DNA from: Cynocephalus volans
Taxonomy: Eukaryota > Chordata > Mammalia > Dermoptera > Cynocephalidae
Assembly (NCBI RefSeq): GCF_027409185.1
Contig: NC_084463.1
Span: 42,262,407-42,326,406 of the forward strand
Reading direction: 5' to 3'
Length of the DNA: 64,000 nucleotides
The position numbers and the translations under genes were made by a program. Positions 1 to 12,227 of this stretch are shown one piece after another. Below the pieces are notes generated by a model, which was not told the origin of the DNA, searched no databases, and saw nothing but the letters and a program-made list of their open reading frames with translations. How positions within the stretch are numbered: the first letter of the stretch is position 1; each line of letters begins with the position of its first letter.

Positions 1-1960
1 TTTTGACTTATGCTTCATAGTCATTGTTTTTTCATTTATATGAGAGAGCAACTTATTTATGCCAAGGAATTTGAATAATGATAAAAGACTTAAATTTGAC
101 AAAGATGTTGGTCTTTAAGGAAATCTGGCTCTTTTCAGATTTGGATATAGTCCTACTTAGAATGTGCTTTCATTCCTTATAGTTTCAACAGCACACACAA
201 ATCTTAAGTACTGTCAGTGTTATAAATAGCATCTCACACAATGTTTAGTCTAACATTTCCCATCTGCAGACAGCTGAAGTTTAAAATTACACGCAATTAT
301 TGTTAAAGATTTTTTAAAAACCCACAAAACTGCCCAAGCTACTTACAAGCTGGCATTGAGCAATCCCTGGTGTTGTAATAGAGTCGATGGAAATGTTTGC
401 TACATTCAGCTGAAAATGTGACTAGCCCTAGTGAACAGGAAAAGAATGTTTATTATAAACACAGTCGTGTTTTCCAGACAAATTTGCTGGCACTTTATGG
501 ATGAACATAAAATATAACTGCAGTTATAATATAACATCCTTCCATGCCCTTAAAAGAACTTGCTGAGCACTCTTCCCCTCCCCAGACTCTGTGGGAGGAG
601 GGAGTTGTGATCTGTGAAAAATAATCTAAATTCATTCCACATTCTCAACACCTCACATAATGGAAGCTTCACTTTCACCAGAACTTTTTAGAATAACTAG
701 GAGTGAAAAGCTCTAGACTGAAAAAAAATCTGTAGAGAGCAAATCAAGTGGATGTGAAGAATAAAAAATAAATATTCTTGGTTTTTACTTTCTGTTCCCC
801 AGTTTTTTATTTAATAGGAAGTATTGTTTATATGCAAAGACATTTATTCCATTTTCTCGTTACAGTAATTTGTGTCCTATTTGTGTCAAGGACTATTGTA
901 AAGTGGGCAGGAGAAACTTCCCTTATCTCTCCCCATAAACCCCAGGTAGCCCCACCAAAACTTCTATCCCTCCACTTGGAGCTGCTGTCTATGGAAGTGG
1001 TAGAAGTAGGAGAGTCCACAGTCACGCTAACAGGTGCCTTCACTTCCCCGTGATGCAGGTGGACCTCACCTGATCTTCACGACCATCGTTTTGAAGTTAA
1101 TTAACAAATACGTTCCTTGGATTTGATTAAGTGGGAAAATCACATCTTTCCCACATTATAGGCCTGAGATGTAAAACAATAAAAGATAGCTGAGATGATT
1201 GGGAACAGAGCAGCAACAGTAATATAGCAATAGTAAATACAGGGGTGTACTGTTCAGAACAATTTAATGATTTACTAGAACTTGGCCCCAAATCACCCAT
1301 CTAGGATGATTTGAGATTAATCCACAAATTTGATATGAAGAACAAAACAGTGTGATAAGAGAGTCTTTTACTTGTGTTTAAGATGTGACATATGAAAGTC
1401 TGTCTCTCCCTTGTTCGAAAAACCTCTATTTCCCCGATTGGCTGGGGAGCACAGGCTAAGTTCCTCAGCATGCCACTTAAGATTGTTCATCAAAGAAATG
1501 TCAAATGTCTAAGGGGATGCATGTACAAAACACATGAACACGTCAAAACATCACACTGTATCCCATAAATATGTACGATTATTACATATCAATTAGAAAT
1601 AGATTTTTAAAACTTTTTTTAAAAAGGTCTCACTAAAGCACATAATAAAGAATTTTCAGAACATTGGTGATAAGAGAGAGAGACAGAGAGAGAAGTCGAT
1701 CCAAAACCCTTCCGTAGAGAACAACAGAGGCCACACACAGCAGATCGGGTGTTAGAATGCTATCAGATTTCTCATAGTAACATTGAAAGCTACAAGAATG
1801 GCTTATGTCTTCAAAACTCTGACAGAAAATAAATTTGAACATAAAATTTCACAACTAGCCAAACTGTGATTCAAGTGCTAGAATAAAATAAAGACATTTT
1901 CAGACAAAAAAAAAAAAAAGATTGTTCACAGCCTTGCTTTCTGGATGTATATTTGCCCAA
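1..1960. other. AT-rich intergenic DNA, no gene recognised
   Basis: No open frame has protein-like composition or a recognisable domain. Around 1500-1600 the sequence resembles the 3' end of an old L1 (a 'cccataaatatgtac' motif followed by an A/T-rich tail), which is the only repeat I can suggest here. A 13-base A run ends at about 1919. The rest is unassigned. Confidence 0.5.
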
Positions 1961-2019
1961 CGGTCACACACATCCCTACCTAAATTCACCCACAGTCTGT
2001 CCACATCATCTGCCCGTCC

Positions 2020-2360
2020 CTCCCCAAACCTCACCCTGTGCCAGCACGCCCTGCTCAATGGAAGCCTTCTCACCAGAATGCCTCTCTCATCCTGGGAAAA
2101 CCTTATTCATTCCTTAAAGCCTAACTTAAATATTACATCCACTACAAGCTTTATTTACTGGCCAAGTTATTCACTTCCTGTGTATCCCTAAAACTTGGTT
2201 TGTACTTTTATTACTTATCAAGATCTGGCTTACATTACAGTTAACACAAGTTAATAGCACATGTCCATTTCCCCAACTGGACATAAAAACTGAGCCTCTA
2301 ACAGACATTAATCTTCAAATCCCCAGTGCCTAACACAGTAATCTGCATACAATCTTTGTA
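2020..2360 (+). repeat. L2-type LINE 3' end
   Basis: The order of motifs is that of the L2 3' part: a 'gaagccttctcacc'-like stretch, 'ttcattccttaaagcctaac', a 'catgtccatttcccc' stretch, then 'ccccagtgcctaacacagta'. In the L2 consensus the last motif corresponds to the 'cccagcgcctagcacagtgc' region near the 3' end, so the element reads on the plus strand. It is an ancient mammalian relic with no coding potential left. Confidence 0.65.
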
Positions 2361-2699
2361 TTTAATTAAATCACTGATAAATTGTATGCTTACCGGTGAA
2401 ATGCTTTATGAATTTGTCTTTTAAGTTCAAATCTCTTGGGAATATTTCTGAAAAGAAAAGAAAAAAACTTTAGAATTTCTTGAATACATTTCCACCATTA
2501 AAAAATGACCTTAATATGCTACAGCTGCAAGCACTAAACACATAAATTCAAGGCAGTGTATGTAGCTGACCCCAAATCCATTCCCTGGGGCCCCAGATCT
2601 CTGGTAGAGCCACCTGCCTGCTCTGCGGCTCTGTCACGGCTCCTCACAGGCCCTCGGAAGTGCGTGGCCAGAACTGAAGGTCAGATTTGCCCTCTCCCC

Positions 2700-2990
2700 A
2701 GACCTGTTTCTCCCCCATGTTCCCCAGTTTTGTAAATGGCATCACTCTTTCTCCCTTGCTCAGGCCCCAAATCAAGAAGTCACACTTGGCTTTCTCTTCT
2801 CCCCACCATTACACCCAGCCCATGAGTTAGTTTTGTACAATTCACCTTCAGAAAATCACCCCAGACCCATGCACTCTGTCTCCTCCCACTGGCACGAGGC
2901 TGAGTCACGCGTGGCGCTGCGGTGCCTGGACTCGGGCAGCAGCCTCCAGCAGGACTTCCCTTCCCTCTAGGCCTTTTTCCTCGCTGCAGC
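2700..2990 (+). repeat. possible further L2-like LINE relic
   Basis: The pyrimidine-rich text around 'cttggctttctcttctcccc' and 'accccagacccatgcactc' resembles L2 sequence upstream of the 3' end. The match is weak and judged by eye only. The span 2990-3680 that follows holds nothing I recognise. Confidence 0.25.
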
Positions 2991-3684
2991 CGGAGCAAAT
3001 AAATGCAAATGTACTTCAGGTCATAATACTCTCTCACTTAAAAGGCTTTGTGCTTCAAATAAATTAAAATTCAAAAATCAAACTAAATCCTAGACTTCAC
3101 CTTGAACTCACTAAAAATATGCCATCCAGAAAATGCGATTTATAAAAACAGTTGGGAACATACACAACTCTTTCAGAGGAAGAGAAAACTTAAACATCAA
3201 TAAAATACTTGAACCTCAAGATTTGTTGGCAGTTATACATTTAAAGTTACAATGTTTTTCTTATAGATTGACTCCTGTGTAGGTCAAACATAGTATTAAT
3301 ATAACGGGAAGCGAACTTGTGTCTCCTCCCCATAGGCGAGTCTGAGCCACCGCACTGGCGAGTGAGACAAGGCAGGGTGACGGGGAGCTGGAAAATGAAG
3401 ACGTGGGAATTCTAGAAGCCCTTTCCCCATACCTCTCTCAAACCAAACACAGCAAACCGGCTGCTGCGGTGTCAACAGTTCCTGTGATATTTGTCCAACT
3501 AGCTGCATCTGTGCTTCCTGAAAGATGAGCCAGCCGAGTGCAGCAGGACCAGGGCTAAAGCGTGTTCAAAGACTTAATTCTATTTCCAAAAGCATTTTAG
3601 ACTACAGGTTTAATCTCTAGGCCCTGGGACAGTGATGGCACTCAGGTTTGCAAAGAATTATGTACTTTAAGTAAATTACCCCCC

Positions 3685-3768
3685 TTTTTTTTTTTAAAGG
3701 GGGGGATCTTAACCCTTGACTTGGTGTTGTCAACACCACGCTCTCCCAAGTGAGCCACGGGCCGGCCC
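3685..3768 (-). repeat. tRNA-derived SINE fragment (CYN-like)
   Basis: Read on the minus strand it starts 'gggccggcccgtggctcac', continues through a tRNA-Ile-like middle and ends 'gggttaagatcc' before an A/T tail. The same unit occurs near 11.6, 20.9, 24.9, 31.2 and 46.2 kb. This copy is an older, less GC-rich version than those at 20.9 and 24.9 kb. Confidence 0.75.
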
Positions 3769-3774
3769 TAAACA

Positions 3775-4105
3775 TGTGATTTTAAATGTCTTAGTAGCCA
3801 CATTAAAAAAGTAAAAAGGAAGAATTGAATTAATTTAATACTTTATTTTATTTAACCCAATGTATTCAAACCATTACCATTTCAATGTAATGTAATCAAT
3901 TCATGTAAAATAAGAATTCATGTAACCAATATCTTTAAATGATTGAGACATTTTACGTTTTTTATACTAAGTTTTCAAAATCTAAAGTGTATTTTACACC
4001 TACAGTGCATCTCAGTTTGGACCAGCCACACGTCCAGTGCTCGACAGCCACATACATGTCAGTGGCTACCACGCTGGACAGCACAAGTCTAACAGTACCT
4101 TCATC
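3775..4105. mobile_element. hAT-type non-autonomous DNA transposon fragment
   Basis: The end motif 'agccacatacatgtcagtgg' followed by 'ctaccacgctggacagcac', with an AT-rich middle containing 'ttatttaacccaatgtatt', matches a common mammalian MER-class hAT element with 'agccacatgtggctagtggc' ends. I cannot name the subfamily with certainty. The SINE at 3685-3768 abuts its left side. Confidence 0.55.
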
Positions 4106-4129
4106 CCTGTGGTGTGCAGCTACAATGGT

Positions 4130-5180
4130 GTGAAGGATTACACATGGATGGATGGACGGATGAAAAATGAAAGGGTCTTCAGGTAAGGCGTGATCATTAT
4201 CTTGTAACAATTTGAATAAATTACTATCTCATTCATCCAATTTGTGAAAGTTTCTAGTTTTTGTTTAACCAAAACAGTTGCCATGTGTCACCCTCGTACA
4301 TTTTAAGTTTATGGTATTATTTAAAGGAGTAGATTAGCATATATAACTGCATACATATATGTTGACATGCTTATCTCTCATTCCTACCTTCTTGTTAAAA
4401 AATGAACAGGGATCATGTGAAATAATAAAAAAAATCCAGAACTAGAAAACAAAATAATAGAAAATGTTTACTGTGTGCTTCTACCTGCATGTAACATAAT
4501 ATGTTATCATAAATATAATTTGTTCTGATATGATTTCTTCTTGACAAAGCCATGTTAGTTGATTTTCAGTCCTTTCTGAGGTACAGTGGGACAATATTTT
4601 ATGTTTAAATTTAGCATTAGATTAGGCACTTAAATTGAAATATTTGCTGTATAGTTCCTTGAGTTATTTTTTTTTAGTTAAAGAAATGGCACTATTAATC
4701 TTTTTCAATTTACAAAAAAGTTCCATTTTCAAAAATAAGAACAATTACCTTATTACCTCAGTGCTGAGAGAATTACTGATGAAAATGGAAGTGTTTGGAG
4801 AAAAATTAAAATTTATTAAATATATGGTAGAAAAAGCTGTTGACTTTTAAACATATTCAAGCAATACTTTTTAATAAATACTAAAAGTATTTAGAAACGA
4901 ACCATTATAAAATGTGTACCTTCTTCTTTCCTTATGTAGTCATATGGCATCTGTACCAGGATATACTTGTAAATGTATATTGGTAAATATATGTTTTTAT
5001 ATCATGCCTCTTCTTTTAGAGCTTAAGATATTTAAATAAAGGGATTTATATGTGTAACTCTCTTTTTATGTAACTTTTTATGAGGCCCAATGCTATTTAG
5101 GCTGAAAATTACACACAGGATAATAAAGTAAATTCAGACTGGTTGCTTATTATCTCCCAAATTTTTGCTATTAAAAATAA
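4130..5180. other. AT-rich DNA, nothing recognised
   Basis: This is AT-rich DNA with several short homopolymer runs. A 71-codon open frame at 4635-4850 has a low-complexity Lys/Leu/Phe composition expected by chance in such DNA. I see no domain, splice structure or repeat signature that I trust. Confidence 0.4.
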
Positions 5181-5186
5181 GTTCCA

Positions 5187-5262
5187 CAGACCAGCAGCAT
5201 CAACATCTTCTGGGAGCTGGTTAGAAATGCAGACCAGGCCAGACCTACAGAGTTAGATTCCT
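5187..5262. mobile_element. MER5A-like hAT fragment
   Basis: The text 'agaccagcagcatcaacatc' followed by 'ctggttagaaatgcagacc' is the diagnostic central part of MER5A. Only about 75 bp remain. Confidence 0.6.
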
Positions 5263-5432
5263 TTTTTTTATTGGAATACAGTCTATTGGGTATACTCCCA
5301 TTTGTGGGCCTACTGTGTATGGCTGCTTTTGCGCTACTGAGGCAAAGTTGAGCAGTTGTAAGTTCTTTCTCATACCTGACGAACAGAGTAAGTACAGACG
5401 TGCTCTACCTTCAGAAAAGACAATGTATCGTG

Positions 5433-5893
5433 TATTAGTTTCCTAGGGCTGCCATAACAAAGTTCCGCACATTGGATAGCTTACATCAGGAGGAAGTCCT
5501 TGTCTCACAGTTCTGGAAGATAGAAGTCAAATCAGGGTGTGGGCAGAGCCACGCTCTCTCTGAAGCCTCAAAGGGAGGATCCTTTCTTGCCTTTTCCAGT
5601 CCTTGGTGGTTCCTGGAAATCTTAGGCATTCTTCGGCTTGTAGATGCATTACTCCCATCTCTGCCTTTATTGTCACATGGCCTTCTCCTGTGTCTCTGTC
5701 TTCACATGGCTGTCATCTCATTAGGACAACAGTCATATTGAACTAAGGGCCCACTCTACTCCAGTATGACCTCATCTTAACCAACTACATCTGCAATGAC
5801 CCTATTTCCTAATAAGGTCACATTCTGAGGCACTGGAGACTAGAACTTGAACACATCTTTTGGGGGTGGGGGAGACACAATCCAACTCATAAC
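5433..5893 (-). mobile_element. MLT1-type (ERVL-MaLR) LTR
   Basis: On the plus strand the block begins 'tgtattagtttcctagggct' and 'gccataacaaagt' and ends with '(g)gggagacacaatccaact' and 'cataaca', which is the reverse complement of an MLT1 LTR from its 'CA' end to its 'TG' end. Internal landmarks include 'ctcacagttctggaag', 'acatggccttctcc' and 'aaggtcacattctgaggcac'. It is a solo LTR; no internal retroviral sequence is visible on either side. Confidence 0.85.
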
Positions 5894-6419
5894 ATATTGA
5901 AATCTGAGTTTATATAACAAATAATTGGATTTGATTGTTTGCATTATAATTTATTTATTTTAACAATAATTGTTCAAAATTATTTTTAAATGATTTAACC
6001 AAGATAATGAAAACAGGACTTACTTATCAGATTTCAGTGTGTGCATAACTTTTACATAAATAAATATATTCTGTAATGTGAGATTCTGTCACAATCCTTT
6101 CTGAAAGAAATCAGCTAGTCAGTTTGGCTGATACAAGTTGTAAAGACCTGCCTACAAAGAATAACATGACCAAAAAACTTCTCAAAATAAAAAATATTTT
6201 TAAAACACTACTCATCCCAGGTTTTTAGATTACTTAAAATTGTTGTACTAATATTATTTAGATGTTTTTCTGATTTTCTAAATACCTTTTGAAAAACTAA
6301 ATTATTTAATTTATTCTTCACCCCTTCACAAGTAGCTTCAAAAGACAGAACTGGCATTTTAAAATTAAAACCAGAATGTTTTGAAAGATATCAACTGCTT
6401 TCGAGGGCGACATGATATT

Positions 6420-7560
6420 TTCAAATGACTATTTTATTATTGAGCAGTTTGAGATGTACAGAGTAATTAGGTAATACAGAGAGTTCTCATAGACTCTATG
6501 CCTAGTTTCTGCCATTACTAACATCTTACATTAGTAGGGCACATTTCTCACCATTAACAAACAAATACTGATACATTATTATTCACTAAAGTGCATACTT
6601 TATTCAGACTTTTTTCCTTTTTCTTTAATGTCCTTTTTCTGTTCCAGGCTCCTATCCAGGGCATCACATCACATTTAGGCATCATGTCTCCTTAGACACC
6701 TCTGGGCTGTGAGAGCTTCTCAGATGACTTTCCTTGTTGGTTGATTACCTAGACGGTTTTGTCAGGTATTTTATAGAATGTCCCTCAGCTGGAATTTGTC
6801 TGATGCTTTTCTCCTGTTTAGGCTGCGGTCATGGCTTTGGGAAGAAGACCACAGAGGTGAGGGCCCTGCTCATCATGTCACATCAAGGACAGATACTATC
6901 AATATGACGAGTCACTGTGGATGCTGACCCAGCTGACCTGGTGGAAGGAGCATGTGCCGGGCTGCGAGGTTCCTCTTCTGTCCTCCCCACACTGCGCCTT
7001 GGAAGGAAGTCGCTCCGCTCAGCCCACACTCGGAAGCGGGGAGTTACCTGCCCTGCCTTGAGGGCGGAGTGTCTACCTGAATTGTTTAGAATTCTTCTGC
7101 AGGGGAGGTTTGTCTCTTTCCTCCTGTTTGTTTATTTGCCGATTTATTCAATCACTTTCTTATACCAGTATGGGCTCATGGACATTTATTTCATACTTTG
7201 GGTTATGATCCAACACTACTTTATTTAGTTTGTTGCTCAGATGGTTCCAGCTTTTGCCATTGGGAACTCTTAGTTGGCTCCTGTGTCTCTCTGACATACT
7301 CCTGTCATTGTGGGGGTTTTTGTTGTTGTTGTTGTTATTGTTTTGTATTTTTACCATTTTTTTATTTTCTGGCACTACCAGATGCTCCAGGCTCATCCTG
7401 TATTATTTCCTGTCCTAGTCCTAGTGTCAACCATTCCTCCAAGGAGCACTTGTTCCTTTTATCGTAGGATGGTATTAGGTACCAAGATCCGGGCTCCGGG
7501 CATGCTCCTTGCTCCTAGGATGTCATTGCTCCCAGCCCCTCTGAGCTGACAGAGCGAGGA
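6420..7560 (-). repeat. old L1ME-type 3' UTR, copy A of an inverted pair
   Basis: The segment follows the order of an antisense L1ME-class 3' UTR: 'tactaacatcttacat', 'tgttccaggctcctatcc', 'tctccttagacacctct', 'gtcaggtattttatagaatg', 'ccacagaggtgaggg', 'cactttgggttatgatccaa' and 'ttggctcctgtgtctct'. A (TTG)n run lies at 7318-7340. Most of it is diverged, but 6641-7129 is nearly identical to the reverse complement of 27141-27638 and has kept many CpG sites (see findings). Open frames in it are non-coding. Confidence 0.7.
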
Positions 7561-7619
7561 CATATGTGTGTGGTGTGAATGAGCAACCTGATTTTTAATA
7601 TACCTGGTGTTTTAATTAT

Positions 7620-9050
7620 TTCTAAAATTGTACTGTGGTGCTTGATAAAATATGTTTTTGTCATGTACAGTATGTGTGATATTTCACTGCTGACATTACA
7701 AAGACCACATAAAAATCATTTATTTAAAACAATCTGAGTCCAAACATAGAGTCATATCAAATCATACCCTGTACCCCATGGGCACTGAGTCCTCTCCTAA
7801 GACAGGACAGTCTCTGCCTTCACCTTCTCAACCAAAGCAAAATTCTGTGTCAAGCCAGATAACTCCAAAGACGCTTCAGGATTGTTCATTTATAAGTTGA
7901 GGATGACAAACTAAATAACCTCTAAAGTCTTTTCTAAGTCCTATATTGCAAAATATTATGACAAAATCCTTACATTATACTGCATGTTTACCAAAGGACA
8001 AAATATTAAATGAGTACAAAGAACTTGAAAAAATACAAAATAATGTTGCAAAGTAGATTTCTTTTCTGGTTTTAAACCACAGGCCAATTCATGTTTAATT
8101 TAAACTTTAGCCATTTTTATTTGAAGACTGATCTCATGAAAATGATTTATTCAGTTTCTGGCTTAATCTAGTTAATCCCCCTTCCAGATTTAAAATTATC
8201 ATTCCCTAGAAACTTAAAAAGACAAATGAGATTCTTATAAAAATGCTAAAACATTTCAAAAACAAATAGATGTATAGCATTTTATACTGAGATAACATTT
8301 TTATGGGCAATCAGTTATTAAGAATGACAACCAAATGACAGTAGATTAGTGCTAGCAGAAAACACAGGATCCAGCTCCAATGATGTTCTTGTTGGATTAT
8401 GCAGCCTTATCAACAAACTGAGCCACTGGAAAATCCCAGAGGGCTGTAAATCCAGCAGTAATTTACACCACTCTAGAAGCACAGCCTCCAAGAAGCAAAA
8501 GCCTGCCTGACTAGAAATAAAGGACAGAGAGCAGGTTTGAAGACAAAAGCACAGAGACAGACAGGGAAAGGTCAAGTTTGAGATTCCTGTAGTGGAGATA
8601 CTCAGCAGAGAGTGGATATGAATCTAAAGGAAAAGAAAAGGGAAGGAGATACATTTTGGAATCAGAGACAACAGCTGAAACTAGAAAGTACACAAGGAGC
8701 TGTGTGAGAGTGAACAACCATGGATGAGAATGGAACCACAGGGTGCTTAAAGGTCGGCTGAAGAAGAGGAGTTGAGGGAGAGAAAGAACTGGTCAGAGAA
8801 GCAAGAGAACAAAGTGAGAATAACTGCAGCAACGTAGGAACCATTTAAAGGGGACGGGGAGGGGTCAATAGCAGGAAAGCCTCCCAGATGAGGTCTGACA
8901 CCTGCCCACCGGGAGTCAGCTGAAGCCCAGGCACACCACGGGCAGGAGCAGATGACAGAGGCCCACAGGCAAAGCTGGCAAAGGAGGTCGAACTGTGTCC
9001 TGTGGGTTATATTAATCACATCTTTTAATTTTCTGTATTCTGATGCTGAC
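7620..9050. other. unassigned DNA
   Basis: The first part is AT-rich. From about 8330 to 8960 the DNA is purine-rich on the plus strand (many 'agagacag' and 'gaaagg' words), which is why several antisense frames stay open. No protein domain or repeat family is recognisable. Confidence 0.4.
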
Positions 9051-9054
9051 ATCT

Positions 9055-9520
9055 GGGATGGTGCTGACCCTGGAGGGACTGCTCCTCCCAGGGCTAGGCA
9101 ATTCCTACAGAGAATAAAGGACTCACCTGCAAGCTCACCTTTCATTTGCAAACCAACCAAAATGAAACCCACACCCTACCACCTCCTCTATTGGGCTCTC
9201 GGGCTCAGGGCCAACATCCCCCTGCCCCAATCACCCCAGGGCCAGTACCAGACAACCAGGGACAGCCCTTAGCACCACAGTCCACTGAAAATATTCAAAC
9301 TAGCCAATGCTAAGCCTACTTCACTTCCTGGCCTTGTCTATCCCGTGGAAACCACAATCAAAGTTCATGCGACATTTTCCTGTGTGGCCTGCGTGGTGTG
9401 CCGTGCCTCCTATTTCCAGGGACCTGTGAAGATAAACTTCTTCATTCATGACAGGCATCTCTGTGTCTGTGTGTCTTACCATGCCTGATTAAAACAAATC
9501 CCAGGTACATTTGAAAACAT
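9055..9520 (+). mobile_element. possible solo LTR of an unclassified endogenous retrovirus
   Basis: The block has the feel of an LTR: a GC-richer 5' part ('ggagggactgctcctccc'), an 'gagaataaaggactcacctg' segment, and a 3' part with 'gaagataaacttcttcattc' and 'cctgattaaaacaaatcccag', which resembles a polyadenylation-region/U5 arrangement. I cannot place TG/CA ends or a TSD securely. No coding retroviral sequence is present. A degraded non-LTR repeat is the alternative. Confidence 0.3.
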
Positions 9521-9549
9521 GAGCGGTGGTCGATACCGAGAGGAATCCT

Positions 9550-11600
9550 AACTAATCGTCTTTGTTTTATATCCTCTGGAAACAATGCACAAAATATTTA
9601 CTAGAAAGCTTACACCTCTTCGAGTAATCTTCTGTAACAATCTAAGACTAACTTTTTCTAAATATGTTACCTCCTAGATGAGGCAAAGAAATTTTTTGCA
9701 CAGCAAGAGTTTTCGAGTATATTTCCATATACCATGAGCATTACTGAAATATGTAATTACTACATGATTACCATATGTTAATAATTTTACCAAAGTAATT
9801 CAAAATGTTTAATTAGATAGTAAAATAGAGTACACGATCACAGGAAATATTTTTTCTAAGAATGGAATATATGAGAGATTAGAAGATTGGATGGATAAAA
9901 GTCACAAACAGCAATAGTACAGTAACACAACTAAACCAAAATTTATTTCATCAGCACGTGGGATAAGCAAGTTGACCACTCATTGTCCATGCAACCTGGC
10001 CTGTGTGTTAGATTTCTTTTCTTTCTTCTGAAGTATCTTTTATTTTCATTCTGTCTTTTAAGAATTTTTCAAGGAGTGGCCATTTTAACACTTCATCAAT
10101 TAATAATTGCAGTAATGAGTAATTAATGTAGTTATCAATTTCTATTCTTTTCACTTAAAATTCAAGCTATAAATCCTGCCCTATTTAAACAACACTTTAT
10201 TTTAAAATCAACTGAAGAACAAGAGATATTCACATGAAAGAGTTACACAAATGGATACTATTCCAAACCCAACATGGAAGTTGTGTTTTTCCTTTCTTAG
10301 CAACAGGCATATCTTCCAGCAACAAACACCTCCTATAAATAAGTGTAACAAAGCTTTGAAGCGGTCACAATGACATTCATCTTTTCAGATTCACCACTGT
10401 TCGGATGCCCATGCGGAGCTCCAGGACAGCAAGCAGTCACACATCTGCGGCCTCCTGGACCAGGAGCCTTGCCAGGTGCTGCCCACATAGCCCATGTCAC
10501 TCAGTCTTCACGAGAACCCTTGAGATGGGCACAGACACACACCTGCACCTCAGAGCCGCACCCCGCCCAGGCTCCACAGCCCGGCTGCACAACTGGAGCA
10601 AGCCTAGACCAGTGACTTCTACCTCTGCAGGGTACTTTACGTCATGGAAATCAGCAACAACCAATTGGATACCATTGATAAACTTTTTACTGAACTATCA
10701 GCCAGAAATAATCTTCTTTCAGAGTTTAAATTTTTTAGTGTTTTTGCTTTCTTGTTTTCTCATAAGTAACTACTGCTTAACAAAGATGTGACATTTGGCT
10801 CATGTAATTTGTCATATGTCCACAGAGAAAACATAGATCTACCAAGTGTGACACAGACATGCAGAGTGATTCAAATGAATATTAATTATGGGTTCCATAG
10901 AATTTAAGTGAAGTCGAATGCTCATATATTACATTTTAAAAACATTAACAAAAGTGCAAAGTGTTCACAATGGGCACACTCTCCAAGAATGGTATTTAAA
11001 TATTAGATGAGTAACTTGCCATTCTACTAAACATATCTCTGTAGATTTATTTTTCCATTCAGCAAGAGTGTGCCTTTCTCACTAGCAGCTGTGTGCCACT
11101 GTGTTTGGTGGCTCTCCTGGAAGGCCCCACCCTCGGCTTTTCTCTTCTTTCTTTTGTTACTTTACTTCAGCCCAGCCTTTTTCTCCTGGTGTCCTATAGG
11201 CACTGAAATAGGGCTGGCTTATGTGCACTGGCTCAAACTATGTTTTCCTAAGGGGGTTCCTTCAAAACCTAGTCCTATGAGATGCAAATAAATGCTAAAT
11301 TTAAAAAAAGAGTTTAATAACACTGGTTTACATAAAGTTTCCTTTACTGCAGGACTTCATGGTGCTTGTACAGTGATTCTCTAAAATGGGGCTTAATGAT
11401 CATGTTCTGGAAGCTGGTAGACCAGGGAAGACATTTTTCACAGATTATCTTTCAAAACATGCTGGAACGTGTTGCTGTAGAGCTGTGGGTGCATGTGAAG
11501 ATGGGAGAGAGCAGACAGTGAGCGACTCAACGAGAAGCATGGCCAGTGTGGGTAGGGTGGTCAGGCGCTATCTCTCTCTGGAAGAAACTTTCCAGAAGAT
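9550..11600. other. unassigned DNA with a GC-richer island at 10.38-10.63 kb
   Basis: Mostly AT-rich. The interval 10380-10630 is GC-richer, and overlapping plus frames of 81 and 128 codons cross it, but neither shows a domain, a signal peptide or plausible codon bias. A short MIR-like stretch may lie near 10480-10530. The segment 11050-11290 is pyrimidine-rich. No repeat family is named with confidence. Confidence 0.35.
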
Positions 11601-11601
11601 T

Positions 11602-11691
11602 TTTTTTAAAAGGTGACTGGTAAGAGGATCTTAACCCTTGACTTGGTGTTGTCAGTACCATGCTCTCCCAAGTGAGCCATGGGCCACCCTC
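11602..11691 (-). repeat. tRNA-derived SINE (CYN-like) with target-site duplication
   Basis: The minus strand reads 'gtggcccatggctcacttgg' and onward to 'gggttaagatcc', then an A-rich tail. It is flanked by direct repeats 'ccagaagatt' at 11592-11601 and 11692-11701, as expected for L1-mediated insertion. It is closely similar to the copy at 3685. Confidence 0.8.
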
Positions 11692-11814
11692 CCAGAAGAT
11701 TCTTACATCTTACATGCCACCTTTCTCCTCCCCAATTGGGGAAAAACAAAAAACAAACAAAAAAAAACCTCTGATGTTTCCAAAAATTGAATATACATGA
11801 GAATTCTCAAAGAG

Positions 11815-11950
11815 CTTGTTGAAATTCAGACTCACAAACTGCACTCGCAGGACTGATTATATCCAGGGTTAAGTCCAAGAATTAAATTTGGAATTTGCTT
11901 CCCAATTGGTTCTGAGGCTCCCAGGAGCCTCATTTTAGGAACCATTACTC
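11815..11950. mobile_element. MER5-like hAT fragment
   Basis: The text 'agagcttgttgaaattcaga' near the start and 'gcctcattttaggaaccatt' near the end follow the MER5 layout in diverged form. It is short and non-coding. Confidence 0.45.
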
Positions 11951-12227
11951 TAGAACGTACCATGGGCAGTAAAGGCTGTATTGTCTAAACATTACCAAAT
12001 GGTAAGAAATTAGCTTATGACTCATAATGGTACAGATAAATAATAAGATGGTAGGTCAGGTTTGGCTTTGGGGCAAATAAAAATTCAAATTCTTTTACTT
12101 TTAAAGATAAATTTTAAAAATTAAAAAACTTCAGTTTCTCTTCAAAAATTTAGTGTCCCCCCCCAAAAAAAATCCTTACTAAATATCAACTTTATATAGT
12201 TACTTTGGTAGGCTATAAAGTATTATC

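Noticed and set aside
8747-9172. 141-codon minus frame
   Set aside because: It spans purine-rich DNA and part of a possible LTR and has no domain or codon bias suggesting a gene.
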